Both the position numbers and the translations under genes were made by a program. From a virus, in IMG/VR virus record IMGVR_UViG_3300009420_000076, positions 1 to 26,042 of that record: a stretch of 26,042 nucleotides of DNA. One strand, given 5' to 3'. A model generated the notes under the pieces. The model did not search any database. It saw only the letters and a list, made by a program, of their open reading frames with translations, and was not told the DNA's origin. This document shows, piece by piece, positions 14,269-21,700 of the stretch. Positions within the stretch are counted from its first letter, which is position 1; each line of letters starts with the position of its first letter.

Positions 14269-14454
14269 ATGGAACAATCTACTGAAGAAGAAACTGATTA
14301 CGATGTTTGCGTTAATTGTGGCAAAGAAACAAAATATAAAAAAACTGTTCACATAGATTACCGAATTGGTTACATTGACGGTGCCGGGCAATTATGCCCA
14401 CGATGTCACTATAATGAAACCTTTATAAGAGGACCACGAAAACAAAAAGGTTGA
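14269..14454 (+). CDS. Small zinc-ribbon protein
   Basis: This 61-aa protein has a strong SD (aaggaag, 6 nt). Two CxxC knuckles, CVNC (14-17) and CPRC (43-46), are separated by 25 residues of predicted beta strands. This is a classic zinc-ribbon layout that binds one Zn ion. The tail is basic (RGPRKQKG). Such small phage proteins often bind nucleic acid or host RNA polymerase, but nothing here says which. Its stop codon lies inside the -35 box of the next promoter. Confidence 0.7.
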   Translation: MEQSTEEETDYDVCVNCGKETKYKKTVHIDYRIGYIDGAGQLCPRCHYNETFIRGPRKQKG

Positions 14455-14478
14455 CTCTTTCGTCAAAGGTAGTATAAT
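14451..14478 (+). promoter_or_regulatory. Sigma70-type promoter TTGACT-16-TATAAT
   Basis: TTGACT at 14451-14456 and TATAAT at 14473-14478 are separated by 16 bp and read into the gene at 14524. The -35 overlaps the stop codon of the zinc-ribbon gene. Confidence 0.65.
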
Positions 14479-14523
14479 AGTTGAAGTTAAGTTAATTCAT
14501 TAATTTCATTCAATGGAGAAATA

Positions 14524-15714
14524 ATGGCTAGAGCAAAAACAAGCAATTTACTGAAGCAAGCACCTAAAAAGAAGAAGCGTAAAACACAGGCAGATGTTGA
14601 TGCCCAACATATTGGTTATGAACCAGACTGGCAAGATACTGGCATACAAGAATCAGGTCTGCATAGTAAAATGGCATCCGCACTTAATTATTATGCTTAT
14701 ATTGGTACGCCAAAACTTGCTAAACAGTATTTGATTGATTATGCAGAGCAAATTTTAACTCTTGAAAAGAGTGAACTTAGTAAACTTAGAGCAATTTCAG
14801 ATAGAGATCTTTTACCAACTAAATGTTGGGTAGCACGAATGGTTACATTGGGTGCTGGATTGGAACAACGATATATTGAACATACTAATGAGTATGTTAA
14901 AGACTTGCTTATAATTGGTGAAAATAAAAAAGAAACAAGAGAGAAAAAAGCAAAAGTTAAACAAGCGGCGCCTTCCATATATGACAGAGTAAAAGAACAA
15001 AGTGGTGAGGTTGCGGCTGAATTCGAAATACTTAAAGATTACTATTTCGAAAAGAATACCGCATTTGTAATGGGTATGCAACAACGTAGTTGTTTAGATA
15101 TTATGCGAGAGACTGAAGCAAATCAGGCTCATGTACGTATCATCAAAAGGGACAACGAAGAAGAGTTAGTTGAAATTAATAGTGCTATCAACAAAACAGA
15201 TGAAGATCTTGTTGAAGGGTATTCGTGTTATAGCAAAAAACAACTTGAAGGATATGCAAATTTTTTACAAGATATTATTGATGCTTGTGATATGATTATT
15301 GGTGAGAGCAGGCAAAAACGTCAGCCACGTAAAAAGAAACCAGTAAGTGCTGAGAAAAAAGCGGCTAAAATGAAATTTGCAGAAAAAGATGTAAATGTTA
15401 ATGTTGTTTCAGAATTACCAGTAAACATTGTTGACTCGACAGTAACATTTGTGTATAATAAAAAGACACGCAAATTAGGTGCGTATATTGCTGATGACAC
15501 TTCAGGATTAGATGTTAAAGGACAAAAAATTCTTAATTATAATCCAACCAATAGTGTAGCAAAAACACTTAGAAAACCAAAAGAGCAACTAAAAAACGTA
15601 CTTATTTCACGTTCAAAAGCTCTTAAGTTTTTTGAGAATAATATTAAAACTACAGCAATTAAACTTAATGGTGCAATGAACCAGCACTGGATTATTGTAA
15701 AAACTTATAAATAG
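14524..15714 (+). CDS. Conserved-type phage protein, 396 aa, unknown function
   Basis: This gene has its own sigma70 promoter and an SD (ggag, 6 nt). The N-terminus is strongly basic (KQAPKKKKRKTQADVD). Residues 45-100 are helical with many Tyr/Leu (MASALNYYAYIGTPKLAKQY). A middle Lys/Glu-rich helical region (residues 130-290) has a second basic patch (RQKRQPRKKKP). The C-terminal domain (about 300-396) is beta-rich (VTFVYNKKTRKLGAYIADD, then GLDVKGQKILNYNPTNSVAK, then NQHWIIVKTYK). I recall similar C-terminal domains in hypothetical proteins of marine T4-like phages, but I know of no function. The basic segments suggest nucleic acid contact. The late promoter for the next operon overlaps its last codons. 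Confidence 0.72.
   Translation: MARAKTSNLLKQAPKKKKRKTQADVDAQHIGYEPDWQDTGIQESGLHSKMASALNYYAYIGTPKLAKQYLIDYAEQILTLEKSELSKLRAISDRDLLPTKCWVARMVTLGAGLEQRYIEHTNEYVKDLLIIGENKKETREKKAKVKQAAPSIYDRVKEQSGEVAAEFEILKDYYFEKNTAFVMGMQQRSCLDIMRETEANQAHVRIIKRDNEEELVEINSAINKTDEDLVEGYSCYSKKQLEGYANFLQDIIDACDMIIGESRQKRQPRKKKPVSAEKKAAKMKFAEKDVNVNVVSELPVNIVDSTVTFVYNKKTRKLGAYIADDTSGLDVKGQKILNYNPTNSVAKTLRKPKEQLKNVLISRSKALKFFENNIKTTAIKLNGAMNQHWIIVKTYK
15706..15713 (+). promoter_or_regulatory. T4-type late promoter TATAAATA
   Basis: An exact TATAAATA overlaps the last codons of the 396-aa gene and sits 58 nt before the ATG of the acidic protein. It most likely drives the operon of acidic protein, gp13, heme oxygenase, bilin reductase and dNMP kinase. 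Confidence 0.6.
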
Positions 15715-15770
15715 AATAACGCATCCATTATGGGTGTATTATATATAGAATACATTTTAGGAGTTGAATT

Positions 15771-16103
15771 ATGTCAGGAGAACTTTTAAGGTCTTATATT
15801 GATTTGCTTGATGAGAAAAATGATGATACGAGTGTAAAGGTTAGACGTGAAGTCACCGAAGCATTTGGTACATTTTCCTCACAGTACAATCTTGATGGTA
15901 TTAAAGAGCAAGTTATGGATCTCGTTAATGCTGAGATAGACCGTCAGGTAACTGAAGAAGTGGACGAAGAAGTAACCGAAGAAACTGATGAAGTTACAGA
16001 AGATGACGAAGAGCAAGTTGATGAAGCATCTGATGAAGATTCAGATGATGACGAACTAAAAGAAGAAGATTCGGACGAAGAAGAAGAAACAGACGACAAC
16101 TAA
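15771..16103 (+). CDS. Small acidic protein, possibly prohead-core (gp67)-like
   Basis: This 110-aa protein has a strong SD (aggag, 8 nt). Residues 1-62 are helical (MSGELLRSYIDLLDEKNDDT, then VRREVTEAFGTFSSQYNLDG). From about 62 to the end the sequence is almost all Glu, Asp, Thr and Val (EEVTEETDEVTEDDEEQ and similar), low complexity and presumably disordered. A short helical head followed by an extremely acidic tail is the composition of T4 gp67, a prohead core protein, and of other capsid-scaffold or DNA-mimic proteins. There is no sequence-level proof, and the neighbour is a neck gene rather than the portal/scaffold cluster. The late promoter supports a virion-assembly role. Confidence 0.6.
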   Translation: MSGELLRSYIDLLDEKNDDTSVKVRREVTEAFGTFSSQYNLDGIKEQVMDLVNAEIDRQVTEEVDEEVTEETDEVTEDDEEQVDEASDEDSDDDELKEEDSDEEEETDDN

Positions 16104-16114
16104 GGAATTAACAA

Positions 16115-16855
16115 TTGGCTAATAATCGTCAAGAGCTTTCAAAAGAAGTAGAACTTATGCTTGGCGGAGGAATGGTTGATGTAGAGCTTGATCCTGAACA
16201 TTATGAACTTAGTGTTCAGAAAGCCTTAGATAAATTCCGTCAACGGTCTGATTCCGCGGTTGAAGAATCATTTATGGTTTTAAATTTAAATGAAAACCAA
16301 AATGAATACGTTTTACCGGATATCGTTATCGATGTTAGGGATATTTACAGGCGCAGTTCGGGTCAGTCAATGGACACAGGTCCAAACTTCGAACCTTTTG
16401 AAGCAGGATATCTTAATACGTACATGTTACATCACGCAAGGTCTAGTGGTCTATTAACCTTTGAATTATATTCAGGGTTTGTAGAGTCATTAGGTAAGAT
16501 GTTGGGTTATGAGTACATATTTCAATATAGACGGCACAATCATACAATTATAATTAATCGACGTATTAAAAGTGATACAGAAGTATACTTACATGTATAC
16601 AACTATATGCCTGATGATATATTGGTTAAAGACACTTATACAGGACCGTGGCTAAGACAATGGGCATTAGCAGAAGCAAAACTAATGTTAGGTCAAGCAC
16701 GGTCAAAATTTGGACAAATTACAGGTCCACAAGGTGGTACAACACTTAACGGTGATGCTATCAAAACCGAAGCCCAAACCGAAATGCAAGCCTTAGAAGA
16801 AGAACTCAAAACATATACGGCTGGCAATTCAGGTCTTGGAGTATTAATAGGCTAA
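16115..16855 (+). CDS. 13: Neck protein, T4 gp13-like (TTG start)
   Basis: This 246-aa protein uses a TTG start at 16115, supported by an SD (aagga, 8 nt). The next ATG, at codon 15, has no comparable SD. The N-terminal helix region (NRQELSKEVELMLGGGMVDV, then ELDPEHYELSVQKALDKFRQ) matches the gp13 pattern of marine T4-like phages, in which a residue set like LI.YCLRRLG.P...ID.DQ..DRI..AL.F.. occurs. The C-terminal part, WALAEAKLMLGQARSKFG, then GGTTLNGDAIKTEAQTEM and LEEELKTY, matches the conserved end (K..WG..L.KFGG...PGG..L.G....EA..E...LE.EL). gp13 joins head and tail at the neck with gp14. It is unusual that gene 13 lies on the plus strand, over 5 kb from genes 14 and 15 on the minus strand. 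Confidence 0.78.
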   Translation: MANNRQELSKEVELMLGGGMVDVELDPEHYELSVQKALDKFRQRSDSAVEESFMVLNLNENQNEYVLPDIVIDVRDIYRRSSGQSMDTGPNFEPFEAGYLNTYMLHHARSSGLLTFELYSGFVESLGKMLGYEYIFQYRRHNHTIIINRRIKSDTEVYLHVYNYMPDDILVKDTYTGPWLRQWALAEAKLMLGQARSKFGQITGPQGGTTLNGDAIKTEAQTEMQALEEELKTYTAGNSGLGVLIG

Positions 16856-16869
16856 CCCATAAACTTTAT

Positions 16870-17412
16870 ATGTCAAAAACACTTAAAGAACTCACCTGGG
16901 AACAACACAAAAACGCTGAAAGACAATGGTTTGCAAAACAGATGATAACCGGTAGGATTGAACCATCTGTTTATCACAGATATTTGGTTAATCAATATGC
17001 TTGTTATGATGCATTAGAATCAAATTATGGCGTTCCCATTAAAGAAGTTGCTAGAACAAAAGCAATTATGCAAGATATCGAATATTTTACACCAGATGAA
17101 TTTGAATTATATCCAAGTGTACAAAAATATGTTGAACATGTTACTAATGGTTTAACAGATGCTCAACATGCTGGTCATGTATATGTACGATACATGGGAG
17201 ATTTGAGTGGCGGGCAAATGATATCAAGTAAAGTGCCTGGTCCAGGATATTATTATAAATTTAATAAACCAACAGATGAATTAAAACAAACTATTAGAGA
17301 TTATATAGCAAGTTTTGATCAAGAAGAAGTAGCAAACGAAGCAAAAGTTGTTTTTGATTTTGCTACAGCATTATTTGAAGACATAGAAAAAGATGTCAAC
17401 AGCAATATTTGA
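16870..17412 (+). CDS. ho1: Heme oxygenase (biliverdin-producing)
   Basis: This 180-aa protein has the two signatures of HO-1-type heme oxygenase: the proximal helix LTWEQHKNAERQ with His13 as heme ligand, and the distal helix YVRYMGDLSGGQ (residues 105-116), whose glycines let O2 bind. The middle segment, YLVNQYACYDALE, also fits the family. It cleaves heme to biliverdin IX-alpha, Fe2+ and CO using O2 and reductant, usually reduced ferredoxin. At 180 aa it is shorter than typical bacterial and cyanobacterial forms (about 210-240). It lies 14 nt after gp13, has no clear SD, and overlaps the bilin reductase gene by 20 nt, so the two enzymes are made together. The product biliverdin is the substrate of the next enzyme. 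The family call is firm. Confidence 0.93.
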   Translation: MSKTLKELTWEQHKNAERQWFAKQMITGRIEPSVYHRYLVNQYACYDALESNYGVPIKEVARTKAIMQDIEYFTPDEFELYPSVQKYVEHVTNGLTDAQHAGHVYVRYMGDLSGGQMISSKVPGPGYYYKFNKPTDELKQTIRDYIASFDQEEVANEAKVVFDFATALFEDIEKDVNSNI

Positions 17413-18070
17413 CGCATTTGCTAAATGCGAAGAAGCACTACTAAGTCATTTAAAAATTACTGGGTCACCAGTTGATGATTATCATGATTGGCCATGGCGC
17501 AATTATGTATTTGAATCAGGATTTTATCGCAGAGCTCATTTAGATGCAGTACAAACAGATGATTTATACATGTTTCATTTGTGTGTATTCCCCCATGTAT
17601 ATAATCCAGCACCAATTTTTGGTGTAGATGTTATTGCTGGTAAAAAAATTGTTAGTGGTGCATTTCATGATTTTAGTAAAGCCGGTGATGACCAACATTA
17701 TATGATGCAGTGGTTTCAAAATAAAGTAGAACCATATGAATGGTCAAATACACGAGAATTACCGGAATGGGCACAAAATATATTCAGTCCTGGTATGATA
17801 GCAGTTAGTAGAACAAAAAATGAATCAGATTATATAAATTTTGTTGAACTTGCTCAAGACACTTTAGTATATTATTTGTCAGAACTAGAACATACAAATG
17901 ATGAACTAATATTTAGAGATGAGCCATTAAGTGATTATACAAAGGCTCAAAATTGGTATTGCTTTAACCAGAAGCAAAACCCTCACACTCCACGGGTAAT
18001 GGGTAATTTTTGTGACAGTGAAGAAACTGTTCATAAATTTATTCATGAATGTCTATTTCCAGAAATATGA
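17393..18070 (+). CDS. pcyX: Ferredoxin-dependent bilin reductase, PcyX-like
   Basis: This 225-aa protein carries the FDBR family core: WPWRNYVFES (34-42), YRRAHLDAVQ (45-54), LYMFHLCVFPHVYNPAPIFG (58-77), VDVIAGKKIVSGAFHDFS (78-95) and RELPEWAQNIFSPGMIAV (121-138). His62 and Asp79 correspond to the PcyA His88/Asp105 proton-relay residues. Asp51 stands where PcyA has Glu76, which is a feature against a plain PcyA. FDBRs reduce biliverdin in two-electron steps with reduced ferredoxin. Phage classes are PebS (cyanophages) and PcyX (marine phages thought to infect alphaproteobacteria), both reported to make phycoerythrobilin. The overall resemblance and the ho neighbour suit PcyX, but PebS cannot be excluded without an alignment. 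It overlaps heme oxygenase by 20 nt and the dNMP kinase gene by 4 nt. Confidence 0.85.
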   Translation: MSTAIFDAFAKCEEALLSHLKITGSPVDDYHDWPWRNYVFESGFYRRAHLDAVQTDDLYMFHLCVFPHVYNPAPIFGVDVIAGKKIVSGAFHDFSKAGDDQHYMMQWFQNKVEPYEWSNTRELPEWAQNIFSPGMIAVSRTKNESDYINFVELAQDTLVYYLSELEHTNDELIFRDEPLSDYTKAQNWYCFNQKQNPHTPRVMGNFCDSEETVHKFIHECLFPEI

Positions 18071-18702
18071 AATCAAAAGTAATTGGTATAGTTGGATTTA
18101 TCGGATCAGGTAAAAATACTGTTGGCCAAATCTTAATAGATGATTTGGAATATGTTGCCGTGAGTTTTGCTGATTCTTTAAAAGATGCTTGTAGTGCAAT
18201 TTTTAATTGGCCACGAGCAATGTTAGAAGGCAATACAGATTTAAGTAGACATTTTAGAGAAAAAGTAGATCCTTGGTGGAGTAAACGATTAGATATTGAA
18301 GAATTTACACCTAGATATGCATTACAATATGTTGGAACAGACGTAATGCGTAATCATTTTCATAAAGATATTTGGCTTGCTTGTGTTGAGCGAAAAGTTG
18401 AACATTTACTTGAAAATAACAAAAAAATTGTCATAACTGATGTTCGTTTTAAAAATGAAGTTGACTTGATTCAACAATTAAACGGAGAAATATGGCATGT
18501 ACAACGAGAAAATCCTAAATGGTATGCTGAATTTTTAACAATGGAAAATAAAACTTTGGCTGAAAAGGAAGCATTTTTAGTTAATTTAGGAGCCCACCCA
18601 TCTGAATATGATTGGCTTATTACTTCAAAGTTTGATCATATTATTCAAAATACTGGAAACTTAGACCAACTAAGACAGTCTTTACTATTTATCGCAAAAT
18701 AA
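18067..18702 (+). CDS. 1: Deoxynucleoside monophosphate kinase, T4 gp1-like
   Basis: This 211-aa protein (T4 gp1 is 241) has a P-loop GFIGSGKNTV (residues 10-19) in the GK-(D/N)-T form of dNMP kinases. It is followed by VSFADSLKDACSAIFNWPRA, then LEGNTDLSRHFREKVDPWWS, a segment typical of this family, then FTPRYALQYVGTDVMR and VITDVRFKNEVDLI. It phosphorylates dGMP, dTMP and modified dCMP to diphosphates for phage DNA synthesis, accepting modified pyrimidines in T4. An in-frame ATG at 18049 would add six residues, but the ATG at 18067 gives the common ATGA overlap with the bilin reductase stop and begins right at the first beta strand. It is the last gene of the late operon. Confidence 0.9.
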   Translation: MKSKVIGIVGFIGSGKNTVGQILIDDLEYVAVSFADSLKDACSAIFNWPRAMLEGNTDLSRHFREKVDPWWSKRLDIEEFTPRYALQYVGTDVMRNHFHKDIWLACVERKVEHLLENNKKIVITDVRFKNEVDLIQQLNGEIWHVQRENPKWYAEFLTMENKTLAEKEAFLVNLGAHPSEYDWLITSKFDHIIQNTGNLDQLRQSLLFIAK

Positions 18703-18717
18703 CTCCATTGCCATAAC

Positions 18718-18737
18718 AGCATGTTTCAGCACATGCT
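18718..18737. repeat. Hairpin after dNMP kinase gene
   Basis: AGCATGT (18718-18724) pairs with ACATGCT (18731-18737) around the loop TTCAGC. It lies 15 nt after the kinase stop codon with no T-run, so it is at best a weak or processing-type terminator. Its right arm abuts the sheath promoter. Confidence 0.4.
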
Positions 18738-18739
18738 AT

Positions 18740-18747
18740 AATAAATA
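18740..18747 (+). promoter_or_regulatory. Late promoter AATAAATA (overlapping extended -10 TGCTATAAT) for the sheath gene
   Basis: AATAAATA at 18740-18747 lies 48 nt before the sheath ATG. It overlaps TGCTATAAT (18734-18742), an extended -10 element of host sigma70 type without an obvious -35. The strongly expressed sheath gene is expected to use the late element. Confidence 0.55.
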
Positions 18748-18754
18748 CTGAAAA

Positions 18755-18771
18755 TAAGTCGTTACGACTTA
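18755..18771. repeat. Hairpin in the 5' leader of the sheath mRNA
   Basis: TAAGTCG (18755-18761) and CGACTTA (18765-18771) form a 7-bp stem with a TTA loop, between the late promoter and the sheath SD (ggag at 18783-18786). It would lie at the very 5' end of the transcript and may stabilise the mRNA or tune translation. Confidence 0.4.
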
Positions 18772-18795
18772 CTATCTAATTCGGAGATTTGAGGA

Positions 18796-21700
18796 ATGGC
18801 AACACTAGTATCCCCAGGAGTGGCAGTATCAGTTACTGATGAAAGTTTTTACGTTTCAGCAGGTGGCGGAACTGTTCCACTTATTGTAGTTGCAACTGGC
18901 CAAGATAAATTAAATGCGGCCGGTGACGCAACAGCAACAGGCACAATGAAGACAAACGCTAACAAACCGTATATTGTTACATCACAAAGAGAACTGTCAA
19001 ACACATTTGGAAGTCCTTCGTTTCAAACAATTTCAGGGACAGTTCAACAAGGTTCAGAAGTTAATGAATATGGGCTTTTAGCCGCTTATTCATTTTTAGG
19101 TGCGGCAAACCGTACAATAGTTATTAGGGCAGATGTAGATTTAAATGCATTGACTGCCAGCAATACTTCTCCAGCAGGTGCACCGGCAAGTGGTGCTTTA
19201 TGGTTCGATACTACTAATACCGTTGTTGGTATTAGCGAACTTAACTCAGCAGGCGCATGGGTTGCACAAACAGTACTATTTCCTAAAAGTACTGACGTTA
19301 ATGGCACAGGATTAACCTCATATCCAGATGGTACATTTGGAACATTAGGTGCTTATGCTATTGTAACTATTGATCAAGCGGGTGTTACACTGAGCTCAAT
19401 GAGCGTTTACAAGAAAATGTCCAACAACAGTTGGGTTAAAGTTACTAGAACAAATATGTCAGGCAATGTTTTTGCCCTTCCACATACAAATGTTCCTGAT
19501 TCTCCACAAACAGGGGATATTTGGTTTAAAACAACATCTCCATTAAACGGAACTGATTTAAGCATTAAAAAATTCTCTGCAAGTACTGGCAGTTATACTG
19601 ATCAAAATGTTAAATTTTATGCGTCAGATGCTGAAGCGGCATCTCCAGGTGAATTTGGCAATGGTACAAAAGCAAAAGTTGAACCAGTATTAAATGCAGT
19701 TGTTTCCAACATTACAGTTGTTAATGGTGGATCGGGGTATACGGCCGTTCCTACTGTTACAATCACAGGTGGTGGTGGTTCAGGCGGAGCCGCATCAGCC
19801 GCAATTGATGGTAATGTTTCATCAATTACAGTTGATACAGGCGGATCAGGCTATGCCAGCACACCAACAATATCCATTGTTGGCGGAAATAATAATGCTA
19901 CAGCAACAGGAATTATGGACGGTACACTAACATCAGTAAACTTAATTACTACAGGTGCAGGATACACATCCGCACCGACTGTTTCTATTGCTGGTGGTGG
20001 TGCTGGTGCAAGTGGTGCAACAGTTTCCGCAAATATTTCCGGTTATTTAAATGCAGTCAATTTGGTTGACGCTGGTGAATATTCCAGTGTACCTTCAGTT
20101 ATTATTTCAGGTGGTGGCTCGTCAAGTCATGCACAAGCAACCGCAGTACTGAATGGTGCAGTAACATCAGTAGATGTTACAGTTGGAGCATCAGGCCCAA
20201 ATTCAGGTACAAATTATCAATATCCACCAACAGTTACTCTTGCTGGTACTAACCAATCGGCAAGTGCTCAAGCAAACGTAGAAGGTGGTATTATTTCTTT
20301 TGATATTACAAATCAAGGCACAGGCTTTGCCTCGGCGCCAACTATTACAATCACAAGTCCAGCAGGATCAGGTGCAGTAGCAACTGGTAATATTGTTGGT
20401 GGTGTTGCATCAGTTGTTGTGCAGGATGCAGGTTCAGGTTATACTGCTCCTCCAACAGTTGTTATCAACCCAGCATTAGGTGATGAAATTATTAGTGCGG
20501 CAGTTGTTGAAGCAAAACTTGATGCAGTTTTAGATTCAGTAACAGTCGATACAAAAGGTGCATACGAATATAAACCAACTGTAACGATTGTTCGTGGTGC
20601 AGGCGACAATATTGGCGCAGGTGCTACAGTTAATACAGTTATTAAGGCTCCAATCGGTGCAATTACAGTAACAGATGGTGGTGGTGGTTTTGCAATAACA
20701 TTACCAACTGTTGAAATTACTCCACCAGCAGGTGGTGTTGCTGAAATTGCGGCTACTGCAAAAGCTCATTTAGGGCGAACAGTTACTGGTGTTACAGTTA
20801 CAACTGGTGGTTCCGGTTATCAAAGAGCTCCAAGTTTACAATTAGAAGTTAATCCAGGTACAGGATCAGTTGCATTTGGTGCTGGTGGTGGTGATAATGT
20901 TCCATCAGCCTTATCAGCAACAGTCCAAGGTCCAGTTAGTGCAGTTAATGTGGCTCAACGAGGACGTGGTTTTAGTAGTCCTCCATCAATTACTATTGTT
21001 CCAGCCGCAGGCGACAATCCATCAGTTGGTGCCGCCGCATCATCAATTATTAAAGGTGATATTGAAACGGCCGCTATTAGTGTAGGTGGAACAGGATATA
21101 TTGATCCAGATAACGTAGCAGTAGCAGCAACAGGTGCTAACGCAACTGGTACAAACTTTGCTTCAACTGTTTCAATTAACAGATACGTTGAAGCCGTTAA
21201 CATAACAAATCCTGGTAAAGGTTATAATACAGGTGGTGCTGTAACAGTTCAAGTTTCAGGTGGTTCGACTCCTGCTACTGGTACAGTAACATTTACAAAA
21301 GTTTTAGATGATGTAGTTCTTACAGCATTAGGCCATGGTTTTAAAAATGCTATTACTGCTAGTGAAGTAACAGTTTCGTTCACAGGCGGTCAAGCCGGTG
21401 GCGCCACATATCAAGGTGATGCTGACGTTACATTTACTGGTGTATTAGAGCATGTTGAAGTAACAAATAACGGTAGTAATTATGATAATGGTCAACCCGT
21501 TACAGTTGCATTCACTGCTGATGGTGGTGATACAAATGCAGTTGTTCCAACTGCTACAGCAAGACTTGGTTATGGTGCTGGTGCAACCGCTAATGCATTC
21601 TTAAACGGTGCAATTACTGGTGTTACTGTAAGTAACGGCGGTTCAGCATATAGAGTTACTTCACATTATACACATTCAACACAAGGTAACTCATCGACAG

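Noticed and set aside
18049-18066. Earlier ATG for the dNMP kinase
   Set aside because: It has no SD; the ATG at 18067 gives an ATGA overlap and starts at the first beta strand. The choice is not certain.
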